Assembly: GCA_016125275.1 (NCBI GenBank)
Contig: WGMB01000017.1
Coordinates: 1-64,000, forward strand
Source: Acidobacteriota bacterium
GTDB taxonomy: Bacteria; Acidobacteriota; Terriglobia; Bryobacterales; UBA6623
Direction of reading: 5' to 3'
DNA length: 64,000 bases
Shown: piece after piece, positions 9,784 to 17,986 of the stretch
Layout: every line of letters begins with the position of its first letter
Position numbering within the stretch: position 1 is the stretch's first letter
The notes under the pieces: generated by a model
The model's database searches: none
What the model saw: only the letters and a program-made list of their open reading frames with translations
What the model was told of the DNA's origin: nothing
Position numbers and translations under genes: made by a program

Positions 9784-11253
9784 CTACTTGGCGGCGCCGG
9801 CCTCCATGTCCTCCAGCCACATGGGCGGGGCGGGGACCATCGCACGATATTGTCTTTGCAGGTACTGGCCTGTCGGAGATCCCATGTGGGCCAGGAACAA
9901 CGGCCCCTCCACCGCGTTCACGCTCATCCAATAGGAGCCCCAAAAGATCAGGTCGTCGATCCAGATCACGCTGACCGAAGCCCAGCCCTTGCAAAACTGC
10001 AGGGTAAAGCGGTCTCCAAAGTCCCGGAGCAGGCCCGCCAATTGCGTCTTGTTGTAGTCGATCATGCGAGCCACATACTCTCGGTCGCCCAGGATCGCCG
10101 TGCCCCGCAAGGCTACGAACTCGTCGTCCCGGTCCCACAAAGCGATGTCGACTGCGCATCCTTTCTCGAGAGCGGTCCTCAAAGCCGGAAGATATACATC
10201 GAGTGTCGGCCAGGCCGTGATGCACACAGCCACCCGAGACGCGGGGCGTAGAATCCGATCGGTAATCTCGCCCACCGGCCAAGTCTTGAATGTCGCCAGA
10301 ATGTCGCTGTGGCGATCTCGTGAGGCCAATAGGTCCGGATCGTTTAGGGAAATCTCTCGAGAAAATTCATCGGTTTGGAGTCGGCGGAACAGCCGCATGA
10401 ACTCCTTGACCAGAACGTCATTCTCCGAGAAAAACACCGCCGTCTCATCCGCGCGGTCGCCTGGTCCCTGCCGGCCGTACCCAAAGTAAACGATGCGCCT
10501 CGTCTTTTGACTGCCTTTGGGCGGGAAATGGACGATCAGAAAGTTCATCAGAGGCGCGGTAAAGTGAAGGCGCCGAAAGGTAGCCTGTCCCGGACGGTCC
10601 CTGTACGCTTTCCACAACGCATTTGTGTGCGCTTCATCCACAATGGGCCCCGTGACGGACCGAAAGACCAACTTCGGGTTGGCCTGTAAGCTCTTGGTCA
10701 GGTCAGCCAAAGCGTCTTCGTCATAGAGGGACCGGCCCAAGATCCATCGCACGCCGGTGTCTTCGATTGCCTCCGCCGCCGGGATCATGTTCAGCAGATG
10801 CCGCAGGGCGGCGTTGTTGTCCCCTAGGTATCGAAAGTCCTGGGAGCCATCCACGGGAATCTCCCGAGGCGGGCCGGATGCAATCTCGGGCTCGTAGGCG
10901 TCTTTTCTACCCAAGGGGATGCTGATAGAGGCCTTGGTCGCCAGATGATCCCGGTAGTACTCCTCCAGAGCCCCACGCAGGCTTCCAATCTCTTGTCGGG
11001 CCCGCCCCTCGACGTCTTCGGCCCCATGGGGCTTGTCTTCCCCGTTTTCGCCCGCCCGCTCACAGTAGTACTCGAACATGATCTGTTTGCCGGTATGACG
11101 CTTGGCCTTCCACCGCCCCTCGTACTTCTTACGAACGAGGAAACGCAGAACGGCCTCCTGCTCTTCACTGAGGAAATCGGCCAACTCGTCGAGATGGGCT
11201 TGAAGGGAGGCAGGAATGTTGGAAGGTTCCGGATCAGACTTCAAGGAGGACAT
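9784..11253 (-). CDS. Uncharacterised protein, possible degenerate PLD-like fold
   Basis: About 489 residues, not recognised as a named family. The N-terminal ~130 residues are charged and helical (LSEEQEAVLRFLVRKKYEGR). Two later segments look like successive halves of a phospholipase-D-like fold. The first runs roughly 170-330 and ends in SENDVLVKEFMRLFRRLQ; the second ends in VIWIDDLIFWGSYWMSVNAV. Neither half contains an HxKxxxxD motif, so if the fold is right it is probably non-catalytic. There is no signal peptide or membrane segment. The frame continues to a TTG at 11319, but the ATG at 11253 is preferred; neither has a clear ribosome-binding site. It is a single gene, not tightly linked to neighbours, and slightly AT-richer than the flanks. 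A sensor or conflict role is speculation. Confidence 0.7.
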   Translation of the reverse strand: MSSLKSDPEPSNIPASLQAHLDELADFLSEEQEAVLRFLVRKKYEGRWKAKRHTGKQIMFEYYCERAGENGEDKPHGAEDVEGRARQEIGSLRGALEEYYRDHLATKASISIPLGRKDAYEPEIASGPPREIPVDGSQDFRYLGDNNAALRHLLNMIPAAEAIEDTGVRWILGRSLYDEDALADLTKSLQANPKLVFRSVTGPIVDEAHTNALWKAYRDRPGQATFRRLHFTAPLMNFLIVHFPPKGSQKTRRIVYFGYGRQGPGDRADETAVFFSENDVLVKEFMRLFRRLQTDEFSREISLNDPDLLASRDRHSDILATFKTWPVGEITDRILRPASRVAVCITAWPTLDVYLPALRTALEKGCAVDIALWDRDDEFVALRGTAILGDREYVARMIDYNKTQLAGLLRDFGDRFTLQFCKGWASVSVIWIDDLIFWGSYWMSVNAVEGPLFLAHMGSPTGQYLQRQYRAMVPAPPMWLEDMEAGAAK

Positions 11254-11577
11254 GGGCGCAAATCGAGTCACACACGGTGAGAGACCGTGATTGTAGTTGC
11301 GGCTTGATTTCAGGGTCAACCTACTGAATCCGGCGCCCCTTCGTCGTCTGGCCTTGGTCCCGATCTTCCTGAAAACAGGGAGCTATCGAGAAACACCCAC
11401 CTTTCGGAGGGTGCCTAGCTGGAGCGTCTCCTCCAACCTGTGACCTCTTCTGTGCACTCACGACGATGACGGTCAGTCTCTATTTTTCGACGGCCGGATG
11501 CGCTGGACTCTTGGAGTCGGGTTGTTGGAGCGCCCGTTCCCGCTCCACCGCAGATCGAATGGAGGAAAGCAGCGTCC
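11254..11577. other. Divergent intergenic region
   Basis: This is the space between the divergent genes at 9784-11253 and 11578-12300. The only structure noticed is a hairpin, CACCCACCTTTCGGAGGGTG, near 11395-11414, without a T run. No gene is supported. It should hold both promoters, but no clear -35/-10 pair stands out. Confidence 0.45.
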
Positions 11578-12300
11578 ATGAACACAGTGGTTCCCGCCCA
11601 TGCCGCCCTCTCACGGAATGCAGCGGCATCCTACCCACGCACCGCCCTTCGCGGCGGCCTCGACCTGTTACAGCGCTTGGCGCTGACAATGGTCGTAATC
11701 CTGATCATCGCCTCCTTGGCGCAGGCGCAAAACGGACAGATTCTCGAACACTACAACGCCGCGGATAGCGACCTGGCGCGCATCCCTGCCGGAGCCGTGC
11801 TGGAAGTATGCCTGGCCCAGCCCATCGCGACCCAGAGTCTAGAAAACTACGAACCGGTCATCTTCAACCTGTGTCTGAACGTTCGCCGCCGTGAATGCGA
11901 CGCGATTGCGCTTGCCGCTCGGTCGACGGACATCGAAGGCCGCCTTCGCATCATTGGCCGCGACCACGACCGCTTCATCATCCTCTTCGAGCGGATTACG
12001 CAGATTGGCAGGGCCCCCACGGACCGATTGGTCGACCCGATGGGACGCCCGTTCCGCAACCCCGTGAACCTCACGCCCAAGTCCATCACGGCTCCCGGCA
12101 AGGGGACTAAGCCGATCGTCGGAGGCGTATTCAAGCGCCGAGGCCGATGGTTGATCTTTGCGCTGCTCGATTGGATCGACGTTCGCTCCAGGCACCAGTA
12201 CCTGCTCGCTGAGACGCGGCTGACCTTGCTGGTCGAAGACGACTTCTGGGTCGTCGCGGACCCGTGCCCCCTCGAAGTCCGCGCGGAGGTGGCGGAATGA
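11578..12300 (+). CDS. Secreted or membrane-anchored protein of unknown function, partner of the caspase-like gene
   Basis: 240 residues, no family recognised. A hydrophobic stretch (LALTMVVILIIASLAQA, about 34-50) ending in an AQA-type site suggests a signal peptide or membrane anchor preceded by a long N-terminal region. The mature part has a beta-rich look, with charged segments such as IEGRLRIIGRDHDRFIILFE and four cysteines. The stop overlaps the start of the caspase-like gene (ATGA), so the two are translationally coupled and their products probably act together, for example as anchor, inhibitor or substrate; that is inference. An internal start further in (for example near the hydrophobic stretch) is possible, as the first 27 residues are unremarkable. 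Confidence 0.75.
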   Translation: MNTVVPAHAALSRNAAASYPRTALRGGLDLLQRLALTMVVILIIASLAQAQNGQILEHYNAADSDLARIPAGAVLEVCLAQPIATQSLENYEPVIFNLCLNVRRRECDAIALAARSTDIEGRLRIIGRDHDRFIILFERITQIGRAPTDRLVDPMGRPFRNPVNLTPKSITAPGKGTKPIVGGVFKRRGRWLIFALLDWIDVRSRHQYLLAETRLTLLVEDDFWVVADPCPLEVRAEVAE

Positions 12301-13178
12301 CGCGCCGGGGATTGCTTCTCGGTTCCGTCGCCGCGTTGGCCGCCGACGGCGCGCAGCCCCGCCGGCGGGCCTTGCTGATCGGCAATTCCGTCTACCGGCA
12401 CGCAGCCAGCTTGAAGAATCCGCGCAACGACGTCGCCGCCCTCGAGACCTGGCTGAGCGGGCAGTCCTTCACCGTCACCACCGCCCTGGACCTCGACAAG
12501 GAGTCCATGGAAACAGCCTTCGATCGCTTTGCGGACTCGATCTCCGCAGGGGAGGCCGTCTTCATTCTCTACGGCGGCCACGGTTTCTCCGAGAATGGGC
12601 GCAACTTCCTGGCCCCCACGGACCTCCACCCCTGCAGCCCGATCGAAGCCGCCTTCGATTCGGCGCGTCTGTGGACCGACCCGCGGATGCAGCAGGGCGC
12701 GACGGTGGTCTTTCTCGACGCCTGCCGGAACTCCCTGCCGGATGGCGTGTGCGCTTCATCGCGGGCTTTCGGAGTCACCCGCGACCTGCAGTTCGTCGCG
12801 GCCGGCGGCCCCCCGGCGACCTACATCGCGTTCGCCGCAGGCCCCGGCCAACTCTCCTACGACAACCCCACGGGCGACAACAGCCTGTTCATGAAGCACG
12901 TGCTCGAAGGATTGGAGGCTCAGCCCTACGCCGAGATCGACGAGCTCATTCGCCGGGTACGCCGCGGGGTGCTCGAAGAGTCCAACGGGATTCAGAGCCC
13001 TTGGACGAGCAGCACGCTCGTCGACCCGTTCCACCTCGGCGCCTACGCGCGGGCCTTTTCATCTGAGTCCGATGCGCCTCCAGTCCGGCTCGTCTCCAAG
13101 AGGCCTGTTCGAAGGGCTGAATCTCGCAGCATCGGACCGGCTCAGCCGTACGCCGTCATCAACGTGCCGCGGCCGTAG
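12297..13178 (+). CDS. Caspase-like (peptidase C14 / metacaspase-type) protease with export signal
   Basis: A 293-residue protein with an N-terminal caspase fold. RRRALLIGNSVYR (22-34) is the first strand, the catalytic histidine is in LYGGHGFS (H95) and the catalytic cysteine in VFLDACRN (C143), so the dyad is intact. A further family phrase is the FAAGPGQLSYD segment, followed by GDNSLFMKHVLEGL. The start MTRRGLLLGSVAALAADGA looks like a twin-arginine or Sec signal, implying action outside the cytoplasm. The ATG at 12297 overlaps the preceding stop and has GGAGG upstream; longer readings lie inside the partner gene. The C-terminal 60 residues are basic and probably disordered. The target is unknown; cleavage after Arg/Lys, as in metacaspases, is a family-based guess. 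Confidence 0.87.
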   Translation: MTRRGLLLGSVAALAADGAQPRRRALLIGNSVYRHAASLKNPRNDVAALETWLSGQSFTVTTALDLDKESMETAFDRFADSISAGEAVFILYGGHGFSENGRNFLAPTDLHPCSPIEAAFDSARLWTDPRMQQGATVVFLDACRNSLPDGVCASSRAFGVTRDLQFVAAGGPPATYIAFAAGPGQLSYDNPTGDNSLFMKHVLEGLEAQPYAEIDELIRRVRRGVLEESNGIQSPWTSSTLVDPFHLGAYARAFSSESDAPPVRLVSKRPVRRAESRSIGPAQPYAVINVPRP

Positions 13179-13283
13179 GAACTGGGGCGCCGCCGGCGGC
13201 TGAACGGCGCGCCCTCTCCACCCGGGCGGGATCGGTGTAACAAAGCGGCGTCCGGCGCGCCCGTACTCCGACGGTTCTCGACG

Positions 13284-14066
13284 ATGCCCGACCAGCCCCT
13301 GCTCTGCCCGCTGTGCGAGGCTTCCTCGACCGGCGCCGTGTCCGTGAAGCTCCGCATCCACGGTTGCGCCGCCTGCGGATTGCGCTTTCGGCATCCGCAG
13401 CCGAGCGACGCGGAACTTCAGCGCATCTATGACGCCGCCTACGCCGACGAGCGCGTGGCCGAAGGTTCCGAAGACATGGCGGGCACCACGGACGACATCG
13501 CGCGGCAGTATGTGGCGCAGCTCTTGCGCTTCGAGCCGGTCGTCGGCCGCCGGGTCGTCGACTTCGGCGCGGGACTGGGCTCGATGTCGCGGGCCCTGGC
13601 CGCCGCCGGCGCCGAGGTTTTTGCGGTGGACGCCTTTTCAGCCGATCATCTCGCGCAGCAAGGCCTTCGGGCGTTTCGCTCGCCGGAAGAGCTCGCGGGC
13701 TTGGCGCCGTTCGACGGTTGCGTGGCGATGGAAGTCATCGAGCACCTGCGCCACCCTTGGGCATTGCTGGAGCAGTTGCGGGCATTGACCAAGCCGGGGG
13801 GCTTTCTCTTCGTGACGACGCCCAATGCAGAAGGGCTCAAGCCGCGGCTGGCGTTGGACGGCTGGTCGGAGGCGCTGGATGAGGCGCACCTGTTTCTGTT
13901 CTCGCCGCGCTCACTCGAGACCGCCTTGCGCCGCTCAGGGAACCAGAAACTGCAGAGGCTTCGGACAGCCGTGCGCTATTCCCAGAATCCGCTCGTCAAC
14001 GCAGCCCGGGCGGGCCTGCAGGTGAGCGGTTTGGACGGCCAGCTCCGCTACCTCGCCTGGAGCTGA
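13284..14066 (+). CDS. Class I SAM-dependent methyltransferase with N-terminal zinc-ribbon-like motif
   Basis: 260 residues. Two CxxC pairs at the start (CPLC 8-11, CAAC 28-31) form a probable zinc ribbon, followed by the Methyltransf_11/23 fold: motif I VVDFGAGLGSMSRAL (91-105), the acidic end of strand 2 at FAVDAF, and CVAMEVIEHLRHPWALLEQL. This layout is typical of methyltransferases that act on sugars or small metabolites near glycan genes. It stands alone between a caspase-like gene and a convergent TonB-dependent receptor, so context does not reveal the substrate. The ATG lacks a strong ribosome-binding site, but the zinc motif begins at residue 8, which supports this start. Confidence 0.88.
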   Translation: MPDQPLLCPLCEASSTGAVSVKLRIHGCAACGLRFRHPQPSDAELQRIYDAAYADERVAEGSEDMAGTTDDIARQYVAQLLRFEPVVGRRVVDFGAGLGSMSRALAAAGAEVFAVDAFSADHLAQQGLRAFRSPEELAGLAPFDGCVAMEVIEHLRHPWALLEQLRALTKPGGFLFVTTPNAEGLKPRLALDGWSEALDEAHLFLFSPRSLETALRRSGNQKLQRLRTAVRYSQNPLVNAARAGLQVSGLDGQLRYLAWS

Positions 14067-14071
14067 GAAAC

Positions 14072-14101
14072 GGCCGGGGCGACGAATGCAGCGCCCCGGC
14101 C
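14072..14101. terminator. Hairpin between convergent genes
   Basis: Perfect 10-bp arms GGCCGGGGCG and CGCCCCGGCC surround a 10-nt loop. It sits in the 44-bp gap between the convergent methyltransferase and TonB-dependent receptor. There is no long T run on either side, so the terminator role is likely but unproven. Confidence 0.55.
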
Positions 14102-14110
14102 CTTGACGGC

Positions 14111-17100
14111 CTACCAATACAGCTTCAACCCGAACTGCATGATGCGGCGCCCGCTGGCACTTTGCACCAAGCCGAGGTTGCTCGCGCCGACATCCTGGCC
14201 CGGCAGCCCGAACTGCGGCGTATTGCTGAAGTTGAACATTTCCCAACGGAACTGCGCCCGCCAGCGGTCCGCCCAACGGAAGTTCTTTGCCAGCATCGTG
14301 TCGAAGCTGACGATGCCGGGTCCGTAGACGCCGGGCAAGGTGCGCGACGCATTGCCGTGGGTGTACTGCGCCGGCAGGGCAAAGGCGGCAGGGTTGAGCC
14401 AGGCCAGCCCGAAGTTGCCGTCCGTGAGGGCTTGGCCCTTGTCCGTCGCGTAGAGCTGGCTCGAGACCAGATCGGGCCGCAGCACCTTCCCGTCGGCCGA
14501 GTCGCCCAGAATGTCCCGGGCGCCGTTGAGCACGGTCACGCCGAAGGGCGCGCCGGACTGCAGCGTCCCGATGGTGGAGACTTGCCAGCCGCCCGCCACG
14601 GCGTTCAGGACCGGGTGCCAGTTGCTGCCGAACCTGCGGCCCTTGCCGAACGGCAGGTCGTACATCGGCGCGATGACCACCCGATGCGGAATCCGGTTGG
14701 TGGAGCCGGAGCGCTCCGCCCGCAGGTTGTAGATGTTCTGCACCTGGTCGTTATCGCCGAAGGAATTGCCCTGCGAGACGAGGTTGTCGATCCACTGCGT
14801 GTGGGTGTAGACCATCGTGAGACCGAAGCCGTTGTCGAGCCGCCGCTCTACCTTGAATGTTCCCAGCCAAGCGTTCGACAGGCCCCAGTTCGGTGCGATG
14901 ATCTGGATCTGCGGCTGGTCGCTTGTGAGGGTCTGCCACGGCCGCAGCTCATACGGGGTAAAGCCCTGGCCCAGCTTCGGCAAGTCCTCCGGGCGAATAT
15001 GGTTGAGGTTGATGTTACCGAACGATACGTGCCGCCCCAAATTCGCCAGACCGCCGATCTCGAACAGCCAGCCGTGCGTCTGGTACTGGATAGTCAGGTT
15101 GATGTTCTCGCTGTAAGGGAAGACGCGATTCTCGTCGAGGAACTGAACGCTGGAGAGCTCGAAGCGCGTGCCCCGAGCGCCAAAGTTCGGGGTCAGCTCC
15201 GATTCGGGAATGCCGTCAAGAGCCCCCTGCGGGATACCTTCCGCCAAGGTGAACGGCACCGGGTTGCGAGCCTGGTACAGGTTGTTGAACCCGGCGGCGG
15301 CAATCTGGATCGTGTTGCGGGAAGCTTGGTTGCCGTAGTAGAGTCCGACGCCGCCGCGAATCACTAAGTTGTCCGTACCTAGTGCGCGCCAGGCAAACCC
15401 AAAGCGCGGAGCGATGTTGTTCTTGTCCCATTGCCACAGGTACTTGCCGTAGCCGTTGCGGTTGGGGAAGGTCAGCGTTCCGATGGCGCCTTCCGGAATG
15501 CCGTTCTGGCCGGCAAGCGGGCTGGGGCAATACTGGCAAAAGCCGTTCATGCGCCCGGTCTTCTCGTGCACCGGGGACTCGATCTCGTAGCGCAAGCCCA
15601 GGTTCAAGGTGAGGTTGTTGTTCACCTTCCAGTCGTCCTGCACGTAGCCGGCGTAGTAGAGAATGCTGCGCGAGATGGGATCGCCCACCTCCACGTCCAC
15701 CGTATTTAGCCGCCCCAGGATGAAGTCAGCCAGCCGGATGCCGGTCTGGTTGTTGCGCCCGCCGTTGTTGTTCCAGGCCTGCGTCCAACGGCCGTCGAAG
15801 CCGTAGACGCCACTGGGTTGCGGCCGGCTCAGCTCCCCGCCCTGGAACCGCGTAAACGCCGTGCCGAACTTGATCGTGTGGCCATTCCAGGTCTTGGTGA
15901 AGTTCGCCATGAAATCCCAGTTGGTGAATTCCGCCTGGCGGTTCCCATTGCCCACCGCGCCGATCTGGTTGACCGGCACCAGACCGCCCTGAAAGTTCAA
16001 GCGCGGGAACACCTCGCCGCCCGCCTCAGAGACCACGGGCAGCCCAAACTGCTGCGCGTAGTTGGTGTCGCAGCAATCACCCGACTTGCGGTCAACCGTT
16101 ACGCGGTTGAACCCGATGTTGCCGTCCACCAAAAAGGTCGGGCTGAACACGTGCGTCGTATTCACGGCCAGATTCGTGCGGCGGTTCAAGATCGACAGCC
16201 CGTCCTGGTCCGCAACGCCGTAGCCTTGCGAATAGCCGGTCAGGTCCTCATCCGGCTGCGTGCGAATGTAGCGCACGTAGGAGCGGGTCGAGTCCGTCCA
16301 GGAGTGGTCGATCTTCATCGTGTGGTAGTCCCGGTTGAGGGAGTTGCCCACGTTCTCCTGCCAGTTGCTCGAGTTGTTCTGGATATTGTTGGCGGGGCGG
16401 TTGGGCGCCGGGATATAGTGGCCGGCCAGGATCTTCGCGGCCACGGCGTCGAAGCGCGTGGACGGGATGATGTTGTTGGCAAACTGGGTCGTGCCCCTGG
16501 GCGCATCAAACGTGCCCGTGCCGCTGAGGGGGTCGTGGATCGGCACGACCTTCACGCTGCCGCCCAGCAGAGCCGTGGCGTTGGAGAAGTCGCCGCTCTG
16601 GAACTCCGGTAGGCCCACGCTGCGCGTCCGTACGCTCTGCGTCCGCTCGCGCTGGAAGTCCCCGTTGTAGAAGAAGAAGGTCTTGTTCTTGATGATCGGT
16701 CCGCCGACGGTGAGTCCGAAGTTGTTGCGGCGCAGGGTCGGCTTCTCGTCGTTGTTCCAGCCGGCGGCGTCGAGCTTGTCGTTGCGGAAAAACTCGTAGA
16801 AGCTGCCATGGAACTCGTTCGTGCCGCTCTTGGTGACGGCGCTCACGACGCCGTCAGCGGTGCGGCCCACCGCGGCGCTCATGTTGTTGGTCTCGACCTT
16901 GAACTCCTGCATGGAGTCGATCGGCGGCGTCATCTCGATGTCCTGGCCGCCGAGGCCGCCGCGGGTGTTGTTGATGCCGTCGATGTAATACCCCGCCGCC
17001 TGCGTGCGGCCGCCGCCGAGCCCGATGTCGCCGCCGTTGTAGTAGGAGCCCGGCACCAGGTTCACCAGTGTGAAGACGTTCCGGTTGGGCATGGGCAACT

Positions 17101-17542
17101 CCAGGATCTGCTCGACCTGCACGGTGGAACCGACCGTCGAGTTGGTGGTTTCCACCATCAGGGCGTTGCCGGCCACCTCCACGGTTTCGGTCACGGCGCC
17201 AATCTCGAGGTTGAAGCTCTGGGTGAGGCTCGAGCCGGCGTTCACGCGCAATCCCGTGATCTCGACGCGCTTGAAGCCGTCGGCTTCCGCCGCCACTTCG
17301 TAGTCGCCCGGCTGCACCTCCGGAATACGGTAGTTGCCTTCCGGACCGGTTTCGGCAGACAAGGCGATGCCGGTCCGCATATTGGTGGCGGTGACGCGCG
17401 CTCCCGGAATCACGGCTCCGGTCGCGTCGAGAACGAGGCCGACAATGACCCCACGAGAGCTCTGCGCCTGGATCGACGCGAGCGAGAAGATCAATACCGA
17501 GCAAGCGAGCAGGCCCGCTCTGAGCGTTTGTGAAATGAACAT
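14111..17542 (-). CDS. TonB-dependent receptor with carboxypeptidase-regulatory-like domain (Oar-like)
   Basis: A 1143-residue outer-membrane protein. A signal peptide ends at about SIQAQS, followed by a carboxypeptidase-regulatory-like beta-sandwich (GVIVGLVLDATGAVIPGARV), a plug region (about 120-260) and a long beta-barrel closing in the aromatic residue of FGLKLYW. Such proteins are very common in Solibacter-type Acidobacteria and resemble Oar of Myxococcus; they are presumed to import large substrates using TonB energy. The ATG at 17542 is chosen because the signal peptide follows directly and AGGGGG lies upstream; the frame is open further but non-coding in character. No SusD-like or TonB gene is adjacent, so the substrate cannot be guessed. 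Confidence 0.92.
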   Translation of the reverse strand: MFISQTLRAGLLACSVLIFSLASIQAQSSRGVIVGLVLDATGAVIPGARVTATNMRTGIALSAETGPEGNYRIPEVQPGDYEVAAEADGFKRVEITGLRVNAGSSLTQSFNLEIGAVTETVEVAGNALMVETTNSTVGSTVQVEQILELPMPNRNVFTLVNLVPGSYYNGGDIGLGGGRTQAAGYYIDGINNTRGGLGGQDIEMTPPIDSMQEFKVETNNMSAAVGRTADGVVSAVTKSGTNEFHGSFYEFFRNDKLDAAGWNNDEKPTLRRNNFGLTVGGPIIKNKTFFFYNGDFQRERTQSVRTRSVGLPEFQSGDFSNATALLGGSVKVVPIHDPLSGTGTFDAPRGTTQFANNIIPSTRFDAVAAKILAGHYIPAPNRPANNIQNNSSNWQENVGNSLNRDYHTMKIDHSWTDSTRSYVRYIRTQPDEDLTGYSQGYGVADQDGLSILNRRTNLAVNTTHVFSPTFLVDGNIGFNRVTVDRKSGDCCDTNYAQQFGLPVVSEAGGEVFPRLNFQGGLVPVNQIGAVGNGNRQAEFTNWDFMANFTKTWNGHTIKFGTAFTRFQGGELSRPQPSGVYGFDGRWTQAWNNNGGRNNQTGIRLADFILGRLNTVDVEVGDPISRSILYYAGYVQDDWKVNNNLTLNLGLRYEIESPVHEKTGRMNGFCQYCPSPLAGQNGIPEGAIGTLTFPNRNGYGKYLWQWDKNNIAPRFGFAWRALGTDNLVIRGGVGLYYGNQASRNTIQIAAAGFNNLYQARNPVPFTLAEGIPQGALDGIPESELTPNFGARGTRFELSSVQFLDENRVFPYSENINLTIQYQTHGWLFEIGGLANLGRHVSFGNINLNHIRPEDLPKLGQGFTPYELRPWQTLTSDQPQIQIIAPNWGLSNAWLGTFKVERRLDNGFGLTMVYTHTQWIDNLVSQGNSFGDNDQVQNIYNLRAERSGSTNRIPHRVVIAPMYDLPFGKGRRFGSNWHPVLNAVAGGWQVSTIGTLQSGAPFGVTVLNGARDILGDSADGKVLRPDLVSSQLYATDKGQALTDGNFGLAWLNPAAFALPAQYTHGNASRTLPGVYGPGIVSFDTMLAKNFRWADRWRAQFRWEMFNFSNTPQFGLPGQDVGASNLGLVQSASGRRIMQFGLKLYW

Positions 17543-17986
17543 TCGACAGAACCCCCTGAAGTTCCCCGCGCCAACGAGTTCGTTGGGCGGCTCGGACTTT
17601 TCCACAACATTGGTAGGTCGCGCCACGCGCCGGGATGCCCCTCCGACGCGCGCCGCTGCTGGGTCCGATTGCAAAGACCGCCACGCCAGCCTATCAATGG
17701 CGGCGAAAGGTTAGCAGATTCATCGAATCCCAGAAATCAATGTGTAACCTGCCCTGTGGCGAGGGCTCTTTTGTTGTGCGCGTGGTCTGCAAGCCCCACA
17801 GGGCTGTAAACGTATACAGAGCTGCGTTCCGTTGAGGCTGGAACGCTCTGCAGCTCCGCGCGGGCGCGCTGAATTGATTCTTTCTATCCCCACTTTTCGT
17901 GCTGTTTCTTCATGCGAATGCGGGGACAATGAAGTGGCCGTACCGTGATCGAACTGATACGCGAGAGGAGCTCCCGCGTTCGTCAA
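17543..17986. other. Intergenic region between two TonB-dependent receptor genes
   Basis: 444 bp without a supported gene, upstream of the receptor at 14111-17542 and downstream of the one at 17987-20353. It carries palindromic sequence at 17804-17850 and is AT-richer around 17710-17760, where the promoter of the downstream receptor may lie. No hexamer pair is convincing. Confidence 0.45.
17804..17850. promoter_or_regulatory. Two adjacent palindromic elements
   Basis: CTGTA-N6-TACAG (17804-17819) is followed at once by a hairpin with 7-bp arms GCGTTCC and GGAACGC (17824-17846). The short spaced palindrome resembles an operator; the hairpin could end the upstream receptor transcript, although it lacks a T run. 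The function is uncertain. Confidence 0.35.

Noticed and set aside
13284-14066. DNA methyltransferase of a restriction-modification system
   Set aside because: Motif I and the zinc-ribbon layout fit small-molecule or sugar methyltransferases; no target-recognition domain or restriction endonuclease is adjacent.
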